64,000 bases of DNA from CBDBEU01 sp965204565 (GTDB lineage Bacteria > Pseudomonadota > Alphaproteobacteria > Rhizobiales > TMED25). Where the stretch lies: contig CBDBEU010000005.1 in assembly GCA_965204565.1 (NCBI GenBank), positions 1,364,001-1,428,000 of the forward strand, given 5' to 3'. The notes beneath the pieces are model-generated. The model saw nothing but the letters and a program-made list of their open reading frames with translations, was not told the origin of the DNA and did no database searches. This document shows positions 8,790-18,263 of this stretch, one piece after another. Position numbers and translations under genes: made by a program. How positions within the stretch are numbered: position 1 is the first letter of the stretch; the number at the start of each line of letters is the position of its first letter.

Positions 8790-10027
8790 CGCTGGCGCTG
8801 CCGTTTGAGCCCGGCGGCGGGATGGGGAACAATATTGTGCAGGCTTGCATCGGCGCTGGAAAAGAAACGGCGAATATTGCGCGCCGCCTGGCGGATGCGA
8901 TGTTCATTCTCTACCAGCGCGATACGCACATACCCTTCTCCATGCTCGCCAAATCCAATGCCGGGCGAAACCGCGACTTCGGCGTGCTCAAGCAACAGCT
9001 TGGAGAACTCCAGCGAGCCCAGATGGCGGAACTGATCGGGCACCGGCGCCCAAGCGAACATGGTCGATGGCGGCGGCGGCACATCCCAGCCGGCACGCTT
9101 GAAGGACGAGACCAGAATGTCGCGCCGCGCCTTGTAGGCGGCGCGGATCTCGTCAACACAACCCTGCGGCCCGTTGAGTGCGGCGGCGGCTGCGACCTGG
9201 ATCGGGGTGAAGGCGCCATAATCGAGATACGACTTGACCCGCGCCAGCGCTGAAATCAGCTCTTCATTGCCGACCGCAAAGCCCATGCGCCAGCCCGGCA
9301 CCGAATAGGTCTTGGACAGCGAGGTGAACTCGACCGCCAGATCCATGGCGCCCGGCACCTGAAAGATCGACGGCGGCGGCTCGTCGTTGAAATAGAGCTC
9401 GGCATAGGCGAGATCGGAAATCAGGATCAGATCTTCGGCCTTGGCGTAATCCACTACCTCCCGGTAGAAATCGAGCGAGGCGTTGAGGCAGGTCGGATTT
9501 GACGGATAGTTGAGCACCACCGCGATCGGCTTGGAGATTGAATGGCGGATCGCGCGATCGAGCGCGCGCATGAACTCTTCATTGGGCGCGGCCGGCAGGT
9601 GGCGAATCACGCCGCCCGACATGATGAAGCCGAACTGATGAATCGGATAAGTCGGATTGGGCACCAGCACCACATCGCCCGGCGCGGTGATCGCCTGGGC
9701 GAGATTGGCAAAGCCTTCCTTAGAGCCCAGCGTGGCGACAATCTCACGGTCGGGATCAAGTCTGACGCCAAAGCGGCGCTCATAATAGGCGGCCTGGGCG
9801 CGACGCAGCCCGGGAATGCCGCGCGAGGCGGAATAGCGGTTCGTCTTGGGCTTGTTAACGGTCTCGATCAGCTTGTCGCGGATATGTTTCGCTGTCGGCA
9901 GATCGGGATTGCCCATACCGAGATCGATGATGTCAGCACCTTTGGCGCGCCAGTCGGCCTTCAGCCGATTGACCTCCTCGAACACATAAGGGGGCAAGCG
10001 CTTGATGCGGTGAAAATCGCGCTTCAT
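8786..10027 (-). CDS. alaC: Class I aminotransferase, AlaC-like
   Basis: PLP-dependent aminotransferase of 413 residues. The PLP lysine is K239 in SLSKTYSVPGWRMGF. NPSNPT-like YPSNPTC at 174-180 and SDLAY at 204-208 position the cofactor. The N-terminus around RIKRLPPYVFEEVN is typical of the AlaC/alanine-glutamate transaminase subgroup that precedes hom in rhizobial genomes. Substrate is inferred from that synteny; an LL-diaminopimelate-like or aromatic activity cannot be excluded. It is the first gene of the leftward operon. Confidence 0.9.
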   Translation of the reverse strand: MKRDFHRIKRLPPYVFEEVNRLKADWRAKGADIIDLGMGNPDLPTAKHIRDKLIETVNKPKTNRYSASRGIPGLRRAQAAYYERRFGVRLDPDREIVATLGSKEGFANLAQAITAPGDVVLVPNPTYPIHQFGFIMSGGVIRHLPAAPNEEFMRALDRAIRHSISKPIAVVLNYPSNPTCLNASLDFYREVVDYAKAEDLILISDLAYAELYFNDEPPPSIFQVPGAMDLAVEFTSLSKTYSVPGWRMGFAVGNEELISALARVKSYLDYGAFTPIQVAAAAALNGPQGCVDEIRAAYKARRDILVSSFKRAGWDVPPPPSTMFAWAPVPDQFRHLGSLEFSKLLLEHAEVAVSPGIGFGEHGEGYVRIALVENEHRIRQAARNIRRFFSSADASLHNIVPHPAAGLKRQRQR

Positions 10028-10243
10028 CTTCCTAGTCTCGTGCTTGTCACTCGCCAGACTCGCTCCAGCGGTCTTTGAGCAGAGCTTGTGCCATGCATCG
10101 GCCCCGCGGCCAAGCCCGGTGGTGCGGACAAATGCCAGCGAACTGCGCGCTCAGATCGTGCATGGGCACGCACAGTTCACCCAATGCGGATGATCAAGCC
10201 ATGAGACGGGCGCGTTTTGGGACAATTTCCCTAGTGAGATGCA

Positions 10244-10447
10244 CTATTTGACGATTTCGGCCTCGGCGTTGAGCTCGGCGATCGCCGCGTCACGCTCGGC
10301 CGGCGTCAGGATGCTGGCGGGCGTTGCGACTGTCGGCGGGGTGCCGAGATCGGGATAGGCCAGATCCTCAGCACCCGGCGTGCAGGCGCCCACAAGCACA
10401 AGCGCTACAAATGCGGCCGTGACGGCGGCAATGCGATGCACATTCAT
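10244..10447 (-). CDS. Small predicted lipoprotein
   Basis: A 67-residue protein with a positively charged start (MNVHR), a hydrophobic stretch and the lipobox LVGAC, so Cys22 is the predicted lipidation site. The mature part is about 45 residues and acidic, containing ILTPAERDAAIAELNAEAE. Small lipoproteins ending in a TPAERDAAI-like segment are common next to housekeeping genes in Hyphomicrobiales. Function unknown. It is divergent from phaC and not coupled to alaC (216 bp away). Confidence 0.72.
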   Translation of the reverse strand: MNVHRIAAVTAAFVALVLVGACTPGAEDLAYPDLGTPPTVATPASILTPAERDAAIAELNAEAEIVK

Positions 10448-10627
10448 CTTACTTCACCGCGGCATGCAATTTGGAGTTGATCGTTCAACGCAACACCTCT
10501 GGGGTCCGGCAAATGGACCCGCCTTTCCTAGATCACTGCCCAATGACCCCCATAATGTGGCTTAATTCGTGCGAATTTGTTAACTACCAATTTGACCGTC
10601 CTCACCGGCAGAGGAAGGGGTGGTGCG

Positions 10628-12436
10628 ATGAGTAGTGAATCCAACGAAACAGCGGCCGGACAATACGAACTCGGAGATCCGGAGGAGTTCGCGCAAAATC
10701 TGGCCGAAGTGGCCAGACGCAGCACCTTTCTGGCATCACTGATTTCCAAACCGCGGTCGCTTGGCGCGGTCGAGGATGAGGTCACGCGCAGCTTCTCCTC
10801 GGGACTGACGACACTTGGCAAGGTGTTCGAGGCGTGGATGGCCCATCCCGAGGAAATGCTCGAGGTCCAGTTCGAAATCTGGTCCCGGCAGATGGAGCTC
10901 TGGAGTTCGGCGCTGCAGCGGGTAGCTGGCCAAGAGGTCGAGCCGGTGGTCGAACCGCAACGCGGAGACCGGCGATTTTCCGACAAGGACTGGAGCGAAA
11001 ACCCGGCCTTCGACTTCATCAAGCAGATGTATCTGCTAGCGACCGAGTCGGCGGAAAAGATGGTGGAACGGGCCGAGGGGCTCGACCCTCACACCCGCCA
11101 CAAGGCGACTTTTTACGTGCACCAGCTCGCCAATGCGCTGGCGCCAACCAATTTCATCCTCACCAACCCGAAAGTGCTGCGCGAAACACTGACCAGCAAT
11201 GGTGGCAATCTGGTCAAGGGGCTGGAAAATCTGACGCGCGACATCGAACGCGGCGGCGGCGAATTACGCATTCGCCAGACCGATCCGGATGCATTCAAGG
11301 TGGGCGAAAATCTGGCGACCACTCCGGGCAAGGTGGTGTTCCAGAACGATCTGTTCCAGCTCATTCAATACCGGGCGGCGACAAAGGAGGTGTGGCGCAC
11401 GCCGCTGTTGATCATCCCGCCATGGATCAACAAGTTCTACATTCTCGATCTGACACGAGAAAAATCATTCATCCGCTGGGCGGTGGAAGCCGGTCACACG
11501 ATGTTTGTAGTCTCTTGGGTCAATCCCGATTCGACGCTGGCCCGCAAATCGTTCGAAAACTATATGAATGAAGGGATTTTGACCGCGCTCGATACGGTGC
11601 TCAAAATCACCGGCGAGGACCGCGCCAACATGATCGGCTATTGCGTTGGCGGCACGCTGCTGGCGGCTACCCTGTCCTATCTGGCAGCCCACAAGCGCGA
11701 CCTTGTCTCCAGCGTCACCTTCCTCGCCGCGCAGGTCGATTTCTCCCGTGCCGGCGATCTCAATGTATTCATCGATGACGACCAGCTCGATGCGATGGAG
11801 CGCAAGCTAACGCGCGAGGGCTATCTGGAGGCTGCCTCGATGGCGCAGACCTTCAATCTGCTGCGCTCGAACGATCTGATCTGGTTCTATGTGATCAACA
11901 ACTACCTTCTGGGCCGCGATCCCCTGCCCTTCGACCTGCTCTATTGGAATTCCGACGCAACGCGGCTGCCGGCAGCCAACCACCTGTTTTACCTGCGAGA
12001 ATGCTATCAGAAGAATAATCTGGCGGAAGGCCGCATGGTGCTTGCCGATACGCCGCTCGACGTGACCAAACTCAAGACACCAGTCTACTCGCTGGCAACG
12101 CGCGAGGATCACATCGCGCCAGCGCTTTCGGTATTCACCGGTGTGAAGCTGTTTGCAGGGCCAGTGCGCTATGTGCTGGCGGCCTCGGGTCACATTGCCG
12201 GCGTGGTCAATCCGCCGGTAATGCACAAATACAGCTATTGGTGCGACGGCACGGGAGACGATTTCGACCAATGGCTGGCCAGCGCCAGGGAAATTCCGGG
12301 TTCTTGGTGGCCGGACTGGCAGGAATGGATCGCGCAATATTGCGGCGACAAGGTCAAAGTGCGCCGTGCCGGCGGCGGCAAGTTCAAGGCAATCGAGGAC
12401 GCCCCAGGCTCCTATGTCAGGATCATTTCCAGCTAG
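10628..12436 (+). CDS. phaC: Class I poly(3-hydroxyalkanoate) synthase PhaC
   Basis: Polymerises (R)-3-hydroxyacyl-CoA into storage polyester on granules. The 602-residue length is usual for class I. The lipase-like box GYCVGG gives catalytic Cys339, with Asp494 (TREDH) and His522 (SGHIAG) completing the triad. The ATG at 10628 is chosen because GAGGAAGGGG lies just upstream; in-frame codons before it are not family-like. No phasin, phaA/B or phaR is adjacent. The stop codon is made by an IS630 relic that inserted at the TA of the original TAA, leaving the protein unaltered. Confidence 0.96.
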   Translation: MSSESNETAAGQYELGDPEEFAQNLAEVARRSTFLASLISKPRSLGAVEDEVTRSFSSGLTTLGKVFEAWMAHPEEMLEVQFEIWSRQMELWSSALQRVAGQEVEPVVEPQRGDRRFSDKDWSENPAFDFIKQMYLLATESAEKMVERAEGLDPHTRHKATFYVHQLANALAPTNFILTNPKVLRETLTSNGGNLVKGLENLTRDIERGGGELRIRQTDPDAFKVGENLATTPGKVVFQNDLFQLIQYRAATKEVWRTPLLIIPPWINKFYILDLTREKSFIRWAVEAGHTMFVVSWVNPDSTLARKSFENYMNEGILTALDTVLKITGEDRANMIGYCVGGTLLAATLSYLAAHKRDLVSSVTFLAAQVDFSRAGDLNVFIDDDQLDAMERKLTREGYLEAASMAQTFNLLRSNDLIWFYVINNYLLGRDPLPFDLLYWNSDATRLPAANHLFYLRECYQKNNLAEGRMVLADTPLDVTKLKTPVYSLATREDHIAPALSVFTGVKLFAGPVRYVLAASGHIAGVVNPPVMHKYSYWCDGTGDDFDQWLASAREIPGSWWPDWQEWIAQYCGDKVKVRRAGGGKFKAIEDAPGSYVRIISS

Positions 12437-12869
12437 AGCGTCTTCGCGATGAGCGGAATCGTTTGGGGGTTCCCAATTGCACACTGATGTGATTCACGGG
12501 ATGCCGCAAGATGGAGGCGGCATCATGGGTTGGAGATCTGAACGGCGCTGTTCGCAGGACTTGCGGGATCGGGTTCTTTCGGCGGTAGACGGCGGGATGG
12601 CGGTGAGGCAGGCGGCAGCGACGTTTGGCGTGAGCCCGTCCTGCATCTACAAAGCGCTGATGCGGCGTCGGCCGACCGGCGACGGCGGTCCCAGCCCGAA
12701 CCGGGGCCATGCGCCGCGCAAGCTCAAGGCGCTGCTCAGGCAAGATCCGGCCCGAACCGTCGACGCCCTCGTTGAACGCATCGGCTGCACTATCGACTGC
12801 TTCCCTCCCGGCCGAATGCGAAAACGTCTTCCACGCAGCAGGATATCAACGCTAAATGTGAAAATGCTC
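12436..12869 (+). mobile_element. IS630-family element, internally deleted
   Basis: The ends GAGCGTCTTCGCGATGAG and the complement of GAGCATTTTCACATTTAG are flanked by TA (12434-12435 and 12870-12871), the usual IS630 target duplication. Inside, a transposase N-terminus with a helix-turn-helix (VRQAAATFGVSPSCIYKAL) is joined out of frame to the last residues AECENVFHAAGYQR. Only 434 bp of an element normally over 1 kb remain, so it is a MITE-like derivative. Related pieces lie at 42905-43159 and 63277-63350. Confidence 0.83.
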
Positions 12870-12885
12870 TAAGTGGCACGCAGTA

Positions 12886-13935
12886 TCAGGGAAACAGCGC
12901 CAGTTGTTTCAGCCCTGAGGTTTCCTCCAGGCCAAAGCGCACATTCATGTTCTGCAGCGCCTGACCGCTCGAGCCCTTGACCAGATTGTCGATCACGGCA
13001 ACGACGATGGCACGGCCCTTGATGCGGTCGGCATAGACCGCGATCAGACACTCATTGGAGCCGCGCACATCCTGGGTTCCGGGGATCACGCCCTCGCCGG
13101 TGACATGGACGAAGGGCTCCTCGCCATAGGCGCTCTGCAACGCTTCGCACAAAGTATCGGCGCTCGCACCCGGCGCCATCGCCACATGGATGGTGACCAA
13201 TTCGCCCCGGCTCATCGGGATCAGATGGGGGGTGAAATTGACCACCACCCGGCGGCCAAAAACGCCTCCCACTTCCTGCTCGATTTCAGGGGCATGGCGA
13301 TGCGAGGCGATGCCGTAGGGCCGCAGCCCCTCACCCGCTTCACAAAACAGCGTGTTCTGACGCAAGGAGCGCCCTGCGCCGGAAACACCGGATTTGGCAT
13401 CGATGATGATCTGGTCGGCATCGATCAGATTACCCGCAGCCAGCGGCAACAAGGCCAGAAGCGCGGCGGTCGGATAACAGCCCGGACAGGCCGTGATGCG
13501 TGCCGAGGCGATCGCGGCGCGGTTGTGTTCGGTCAGACCATAGACCGCTTGTGGCTGAAGTCCTGGCGCATGGTGCTCATGGCCATACCACTCGGCATAG
13601 GTCTCAGGGCTCTTGAGACGGAAATCGGCCGACAGGTCGATCACCGTCTTGTCCGCCGGCAACTGGGCCACGATCTCTTGGGTGGTGCCATGAGGCAGAC
13701 CGCAAAAGATCACATCGAGCGCCGACCAATCGGCATCCTCCCATTTGACGAGGCGCGGCAGATCAAGGCGCGCAAGATGAGGGAAAACCTCGCCCATCTG
13801 CTTGCCTGCATGGCTGTTGGCGGTGGCCAGCGCGATTTCGACATTCGGGTGGCACGCGGCCAGCCGCACCAGATCGGCGCCGGTATAGCCGGACGCGCCG
13901 AGAATTCCGATCTTCAGCCGATCGGCCACGTTCAA
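12886..13935 (-). CDS. argC: N-acetyl-gamma-glutamyl-phosphate reductase
   Basis: NADPH-dependent third step of arginine biosynthesis. The 349-residue protein has GASGYTG at 13-19 for nucleotide binding and the catalytic Cys153 in ACPGCYPTA. HRHAPEIEQ carries the conserved His of the family. It overlaps speB by 4 bp, so speB and argC are likely co-transcribed: an arginine biosynthesis gene coupled to an ureohydrolase. Confidence 0.96.
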   Translation of the reverse strand: MNVADRLKIGILGASGYTGADLVRLAACHPNVEIALATANSHAGKQMGEVFPHLARLDLPRLVKWEDADWSALDVIFCGLPHGTTQEIVAQLPADKTVIDLSADFRLKSPETYAEWYGHEHHAPGLQPQAVYGLTEHNRAAIASARITACPGCYPTAALLALLPLAAGNLIDADQIIIDAKSGVSGAGRSLRQNTLFCEAGEGLRPYGIASHRHAPEIEQEVGGVFGRRVVVNFTPHLIPMSRGELVTIHVAMAPGASADTLCEALQSAYGEEPFVHVTGEGVIPGTQDVRGSNECLIAVYADRIKGRAIVVAVIDNLVKGSSGQALQNMNVRFGLEETSGLKQLALFP

Positions 13936-14912
13936 CTCCCGGCAACGCCCAGCCGGCGCGGTGCGACGATCTGGGCAATGAAATCATAGACAATTGTCGC
14001 TCCGGCAAGGGCGGTTATGCCAGCATGATCGTACGGCGGAGAGACTTCGGCCATATCCATACCGACAAAATCAATTGCGCCTAATTGGCGCAAGATCGCC
14101 AGCGCCTGAGCACTTGAAAGCCCGCCTGCAACCGGCGTGCCGGTGCCCGGCGCGAAAGCCGGGTCGAGACAGTCAATGTCGAAGGTAAGATATGCGACCG
14201 CATCGCCGACAATATCGATAATGCGCTGGGCTGTTGCATAGTCGCCTGCGGCATGAACCTCCGGTGCATCGAGAATGGCAATACCATAGGTCTCCGGCGC
14301 GGTGGTGCGAATGCCGATCTGCACCGAACGATCGATATCGATCAGCCCTTCCTTGACCGCTCTTGTGATCATGGTGCCGTGGTCGAGGCGTTCGCCATCG
14401 TCGGCCCAGGTATCCTGATGGGCATCGAACTGCACCAGCGCCAGGGGGCCGTATTTCGCCGCATGTGCCTTCAAGAGCGGATAGGTGATGAAATGATCGC
14501 CGCCGATCGAGACCAGCATCGGACCCTTGTCGATGATGGAACTGGCATGGGCTGATATCGCTTCAGCGATCTCCGGGGCGCGACCATAATCGAACGGGCA
14601 GTCGCCATAATCAGCCACGGCAAGGATATCGAACGGGTCGGCGCCACTTGGAAATGCCGGATTCTCGGCAAGCAGAACGGAGGCAGCGCGCACCGCCGGG
14701 GGGCCAAATCTGGTGCCCGGCCGGTAGGAGGTTCCGGCATCGAGCGGAATGCCGGTGATCGCCACATCGGCCTCGGCGATATCCTTGGTGTAGCTGCGTC
14801 GCGCAAAACTCAGCACGCCAGCGAACGTCGCTTCAAAGGCGCCACCGGTCAGTTGCTCACGCATGATTGCCTGATCCGGTTCCGGCCAGGCCGGATTGTG
14901 TTTGTCTGCCAT
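13932..14912 (-). CDS. speB: Agmatinase / ureohydrolase-family protein
   Basis: Arginase-superfamily hydrolase of 326 residues, annotated as agmatinase by family. The binuclear Mn site is complete: GGDH at 137-140, DAHQD at 163-167 and DIDCLD at 245-250, followed by the agmatinase-type PGTGTP. Members also include guanidinobutyrase and guanidinopropionase, so the substrate is not certain. It is upstream of argC with a 4-bp overlap. A hairpin 70 bp upstream separates it from the decayed lipoprotein gene. Confidence 0.88.
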   Translation of the reverse strand: MADKHNPAWPEPDQAIMREQLTGGAFEATFAGVLSFARRSYTKDIAEADVAITGIPLDAGTSYRPGTRFGPPAVRAASVLLAENPAFPSGADPFDILAVADYGDCPFDYGRAPEIAEAISAHASSIIDKGPMLVSIGGDHFITYPLLKAHAAKYGPLALVQFDAHQDTWADDGERLDHGTMITRAVKEGLIDIDRSVQIGIRTTAPETYGIAILDAPEVHAAGDYATAQRIIDIVGDAVAYLTFDIDCLDPAFAPGTGTPVAGGLSSAQALAILRQLGAIDFVGMDMAEVSPPYDHAGITALAGATIVYDFIAQIVAPRRLGVAGS

Positions 14913-14982
14913 GATAAGCTTCCCAAGCTAGCGCGAGTGTGCCACGCGTGCCGGCGATGGCCAATAAAAACGACGTCCAACA

Positions 14983-15012
14983 AAAACGGCGGACCGCAAA
15001 GCCCGCCGTTTT
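14983..15012 (-). terminator. Rho-independent terminator
   Basis: AAAACGGCGG and CCGCCGTTTT form a perfect 10-bp stem around a 10-base loop. The minus strand reads into a T-run after the stem. It would end leftward transcription arriving from the decayed lipoprotein gene before speB, and is T-rich on both strands. Confidence 0.75.
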
Positions 15013-15061
15013 GGATATCTGATCTGAATAAGCGGGATGGTGCCGCCAGAAGGTATGCCCC

Positions 15062-15287
15062 TATTGTGTACTTAGAAGCACGTGGATCATACTCATAATC
15101 ACGTCGCTCATAAGATACGCATTGCGTCATTTCTATTGTATTTTCTTTAAATCCATAACTTTCGCAGCGTCCAATAAACACCTTAACCTTATCTTCTTCA
15201 CTTGTCATCACTTCCCATAATGGGCTCCCAGCTTGACAGTCAATTTAAACATACAATCATAATTGCTCCAAAGCCCATTGTTCGCAT
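15062..15287 (-). pseudogene. Decayed small lipoprotein gene
   Basis: Minus strand. An ATG at 15287 has AAAGGG seven bases upstream and begins MRTMGFGAIMIVCLN, like a signal peptide. A TGA stop then interrupts the frame, and the following LSSW stands where LSSC would be a lipobox. One frame over, a coding-like stretch continues with CESYGFKENTIEMTQC, matching the C-x-x-YGF-x(n)-C pattern of many small proteobacterial lipoproteins. It runs into a good terminator at 15012. The region 15062-15480 is clearly more AT-rich than its neighbours. Read as one stop, one lost Cys and one frameshift; moderate to low confidence. Confidence 0.45.
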
Positions 15288-15609
15288 ATCAATCCCTTTC
15301 TGCATCCAGTATCACTATGCTAATCAACACCAGCAGCATTTTAGTCATTCAACCACTACAAATCTCCAAATTTCAAGCCAAAACCGCACACACGCTGTGC
15401 ACCACTCTTACATCGGAAACCGATGTAAGCAGCACTACGAGGGGGCAATAGATGCTTGCGGCTGTATAGGTTGAAGGTTGCTTGATGATGGCTGCGCAGA
15501 CTGTGCTTTAGGCTCAACTTCGTAAATCGTCAGCTTCGTGCTGCGTATCACATAGCCCTTGCGTCCGCCAATCTTCAAACGCATATACCAGTTTTATAGT
15601 CTTTCGCCC
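15288..15609. other. AT-rich spacer, no gene seen
   Basis: This stretch between the decayed lipoprotein gene and rpsI is AT-rich with stops in all frames. A short minus-strand MTKMLLVLISIVIL at about 15346 resembles a signal sequence but stops after 19 codons. No terminator hairpin for the rplM-rpsI transcript was clear. Confidence 0.4.
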
Positions 15610-16104
15610 CTAGCGCTTGGAGAACTGGAAGCTGCGGCGCGCTTTGGCACGGCCATATTTCTTGCGCTCCACAACACGCGGGTCGCGCGTGAGAAAACCG
15701 CCACGCTTCAGCGTGGTTCTGAGGTCGGGCTCAAAATGGACCAGCGCCTTGGCAAGTCCATGACGCACCGCACCGGCCTGGCCGGACAGACCGCCGCCCG
15801 AAACCGTGCAGGTAATGTCGTACTGGCCCTTTCGCCCAGCCGCCACCAAGGGCTGTTCCAGCAACATGCGCAGGACCGGACGGGCAAAGAACTCCTCAAG
15901 GGTTTTGCCGTTGACGGTGATGCGGCCGGCACCAGGCTTGATCCACACCCGGGCAATCGCGTTCTTGCGCTTGCCGGTGGCATAGGCGCGGCCCTGGGCA
16001 TCGAGCTTCTGGACGTAAACCGGCACCTCGGGCTCGGCCGAAAGCGGCGTTGCACCCATTGCTCCTCCCAGATCTTCCAAGCCGTGAACTTCCTGATCAG
16101 ACAT
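15610..16104 (-). CDS. rpsI: 30S ribosomal protein uS9
   Basis: Small-subunit protein whose C-terminal tail reaches the P-site tRNA. The 164-residue form has a roughly 40-residue alphaproteobacterial N-terminal extension, then the conserved YATGKRKNAIARVW, and ends in the basic tail KARRSFQFSKR. The ATG at 16104 (MSDQEVHG) is used because earlier in-frame codons lie inside rplM and are not conserved. It overlaps rplM by 8 bp. Confidence 0.96.
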   Translation of the reverse strand: MSDQEVHGLEDLGGAMGATPLSAEPEVPVYVQKLDAQGRAYATGKRKNAIARVWIKPGAGRITVNGKTLEEFFARPVLRMLLEQPLVAAGRKGQYDITCTVSGGGLSGQAGAVRHGLAKALVHFEPDLRTTLKRGGFLTRDPRVVERKKYGRAKARRSFQFSKR

Positions 16105-16570
16105 GGTCTGCTCTCCGGGAATTCTTGGGATTGAGCGCTGCGATATCAAGCGCCTCGGGCTGCTGTGCCTCATGGGGATGTTCGGTTCCGGCATAAACGC
16201 GCAAATTGCGGAACTGACGGCGTGACAACGGTCCGCCTGGCATCATGCGCTCCACCGCCTTTGACAGCACCCGCTCGGGATGCTTGCCGTCAAGCCAGTA
16301 TTCGGTGCGGTTGGACTTGATGCCGCCGGGATAGCCGGTATGGTGGTAATAGATTTTCTGATGGCGCTTGTTGCCGGTCAAAAGCACCTTGTCGGCGTTG
16401 ACGACAACGATGCTGTCGCCGCAATCGATATGGGGCGTGTATGCGGGCTTGTGCTTGCCGCGCAAACGCGTCGCAATAAGTGCAGCGAGCCTTCCGACAA
16501 CGAGCCCGTCGGCGTCGATCAAGAGCCATTTCTTGTCGACTTCACCCGGTTTGGCTGAATAGGTACGCAT
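16097..16570 (-). CDS. rplM: 50S ribosomal protein uL13
   Basis: Early-assembly large-subunit protein, 157 residues. IDADGLVVGRLAALIAT near the N-terminus and YYHHTGYPGG with the MMPGGPLSRRQ block identify L13. First gene of the rplM-rpsI operon, served by the promoter at 16625-16653. Confidence 0.97.
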   Translation of the reverse strand: MRTYSAKPGEVDKKWLLIDADGLVVGRLAALIATRLRGKHKPAYTPHIDCGDSIVVVNADKVLLTGNKRHQKIYYHHTGYPGGIKSNRTEYWLDGKHPERVLSKAVERMMPGGPLSRRQFRNLRVYAGTEHPHEAQQPEALDIAALNPKNSRRADHV

Positions 16571-16624
16571 TTGGTCTGTTCCGTTTTTTGCCCGAAGCGT
16601 TCGCCCTCGGGCAGGCTGGCGCCC

Positions 16625-16653
16625 TGTCTAGTCGCCCCGCGGTGCGCGGTCAA
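16625..16653 (-). promoter_or_regulatory. Promoter of rplM-rpsI
   Basis: On the minus strand TTGACC (16653-16648) and TAGACA (16630-16625) are 17 bp apart, about 55 bp before the rplM ATG. The leader in between contains a GCCCGAGGGCGAACGCTTCGGGC inverted repeat (about 16591-16613) that could form a hairpin. Sequence-based only. Confidence 0.6.
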
Positions 16654-16785
16654 GCCACCTAATGCGGTGAGTGCAAAAAATCCTTTGAATCAGAAAGTTA
16701 CAAGTGCGGTATAATGATACCTCTATACAACCTGTTGTGACTGAACTCGTAACGGCGTCACTGTCCCGGCTGGCCGCAGCACCAA

Positions 16786-18263
16786 GTTATCCGACATTCC
16801 CCAATTAGAACGCCATTCCGATCATGCTGCCGCTGTTTTGCGTACGGATCAATCCTCTTGGACGGGCCGTACGTGGTTCGGGCATCCGGTTCGTGAACCG
16901 GGCGCGATTTATCGCCGCTGCAACGGGCTTGAACCAGAATTCGGTCCGACCGGCACCCGTCGGGTCAGACCCGTCGAGCCGCTTTCGCCAAGGTTTGATC
17001 GCCGACACCGTCATGCCGATAGCGCTGGCCGGTACCGGGGGCGCACGGAGCCGTTGGATGGCCGCAAGGATGCGGGTGAACAGAGCGCCGCCGACAGCCG
17101 CCTCGGCTGGTTGGAACGTGACGGCTCGGGCGTGGCGGACGACCCGCGCTCCGATCCTGATGAGGCGGGTCCGCAGGCCGGTCGGCGCCCTGCAGGAAGA
17201 CACCGGGATTGCAGGCCGATGCATGAAGCTGAAGCCGCACCTCGTTCCGCGCCATGCCTTTGCAGGAAAGACGTGTCCGATTGATCGCCTGCCTGCCTTC
17301 CTCGACATGCCGTTCGGCGGTGCCGCGTTGGTTGTAGAACCGAATGATCCGGTCCGGCTCCATCGGTAGCTTGGTGACCACGAAGCCGATCTTCGGGAAC
17401 AAGTCACCCGGATGCCGTTCGACCCTGGCGACGACCCGCGGGGCGCTTGAGCACAGGCGCAATCCTGCTTTCCGGAACAGCGGTCTTCCCAGGCCGGACG
17501 GTGTAGGAACAGCCTTCCGCCTCCGGCGTCTTGTAGAGGTCCGGGACGGCAAAAGCGGCATCGGCCCGGAAGAACCGCATCAGCTCACGATCCGCATATC
17601 GCGCCAACACCGGCTTGAGCACATTTTCCCGGCCATCGGCGGCTGTGGACATTGCCGGGGCGCAATGAACGGCGTTCGAGCTGGCCAAACCGCTTAAGGA
17701 CGAACAAAGGGTGATGGCACATACAGCCGAAATGCCCGTTCCAGACGGTGCCTTCCTGAGCGCCGTGGGTCTGCGCGCCATGGGGCGGGCCGACCGAACC
17801 GTCCATGTCCGGCGTGAGCCCGATCGATCCCCCGATCGATCCCCCGATCAATCGATCGCCGGCGCACCACGATTGTCGGCAGCCGCCAACACCTCGGTCT
17901 CGAACCGACCCATCCGGCCGTCAGACGCAGCCTCGGCATCAACGCCACGCCCTCCGACCACGGAATGCAGACGGTTGTGGACGGTTCGCGGATCTCCGAG
18001 ATGACCGCCGGTAATATCAAGCAATCCCGGGGTCTGTCCAACTCCCGGAACGGCAACGGGCCACCGTCGGGACCAATCTTCGAGCCATGGAATTCCAGCC
18101 GCACCCGACTGTCGAAACCGCGCCTGATATCACCCGTTTCGCCTGCACCCTGCGGGTGATCCGTGATCCGCCCCCTGCAGCCCACACAACATGCTGAAAT
18201 ATAACATGTTACCGGTTGTCGGAGGCGCGAAAACGTCACGTTACTTGGGGAATGTGGGATAAC
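16786..18263 (-). mobile_element. IS1380-family element, degenerate
   Basis: The ends GTTATCCgACATTCCCCAA and, on the complement, GTTATCCcACATTCCCCAA form an inverted repeat over 1478 bp. The minus strand holds a scrambled IS1380-family transposase. The N-terminal piece has RLEFHGSKIGPDGGPLPF near 18100. The C-terminal piece has LPMEPDRIIRFYNQRGTAE near 17360, and one frame over IRIGARVVRHARAVTFQ near 17170. Several frame changes make it inactive. No clear target duplication was found. It truncates the RND pump gene at 18264. Confidence 0.82.
17821..17858. repeat. 12-bp tandem repeat
   Basis: CGATCGATCCCC occurs twice in tandem, followed by a partial third copy CGATCAAT and CGATCG. It lies inside the dead IS1380 transposase. 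Probably a slippage product with no function. Confidence 0.7.

Noticed and set aside
10834..11571. Long open frame inside phaC in another frame
   Set aside because: It overlaps phaC, is rich in Arg/Gly as GC-rich shadow frames are, and has no Shine-Dalgarno or family-like motif.
13105..13989. 294-codon plus-strand frame opposite argC
   Set aside because: It is antisense to a well-recognised ArgC with catalytic motifs; its product has no recognisable domain.
16741..16785. GTG-initiated VTELVTASLSRLAA as the lost start of the RND pump across the IS1380 element
   Set aside because: The resemblance to an RND N-terminus is slight, no target duplication supports a simple insertion, and about 550 residues would still be missing.
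17821..17858. GATC-rich tandem repeat as a possible replication or regulatory iteron
   Set aside because: Only 2.5 copies, inside a dead transposase, with no initiator gene or AT-rich region nearby.
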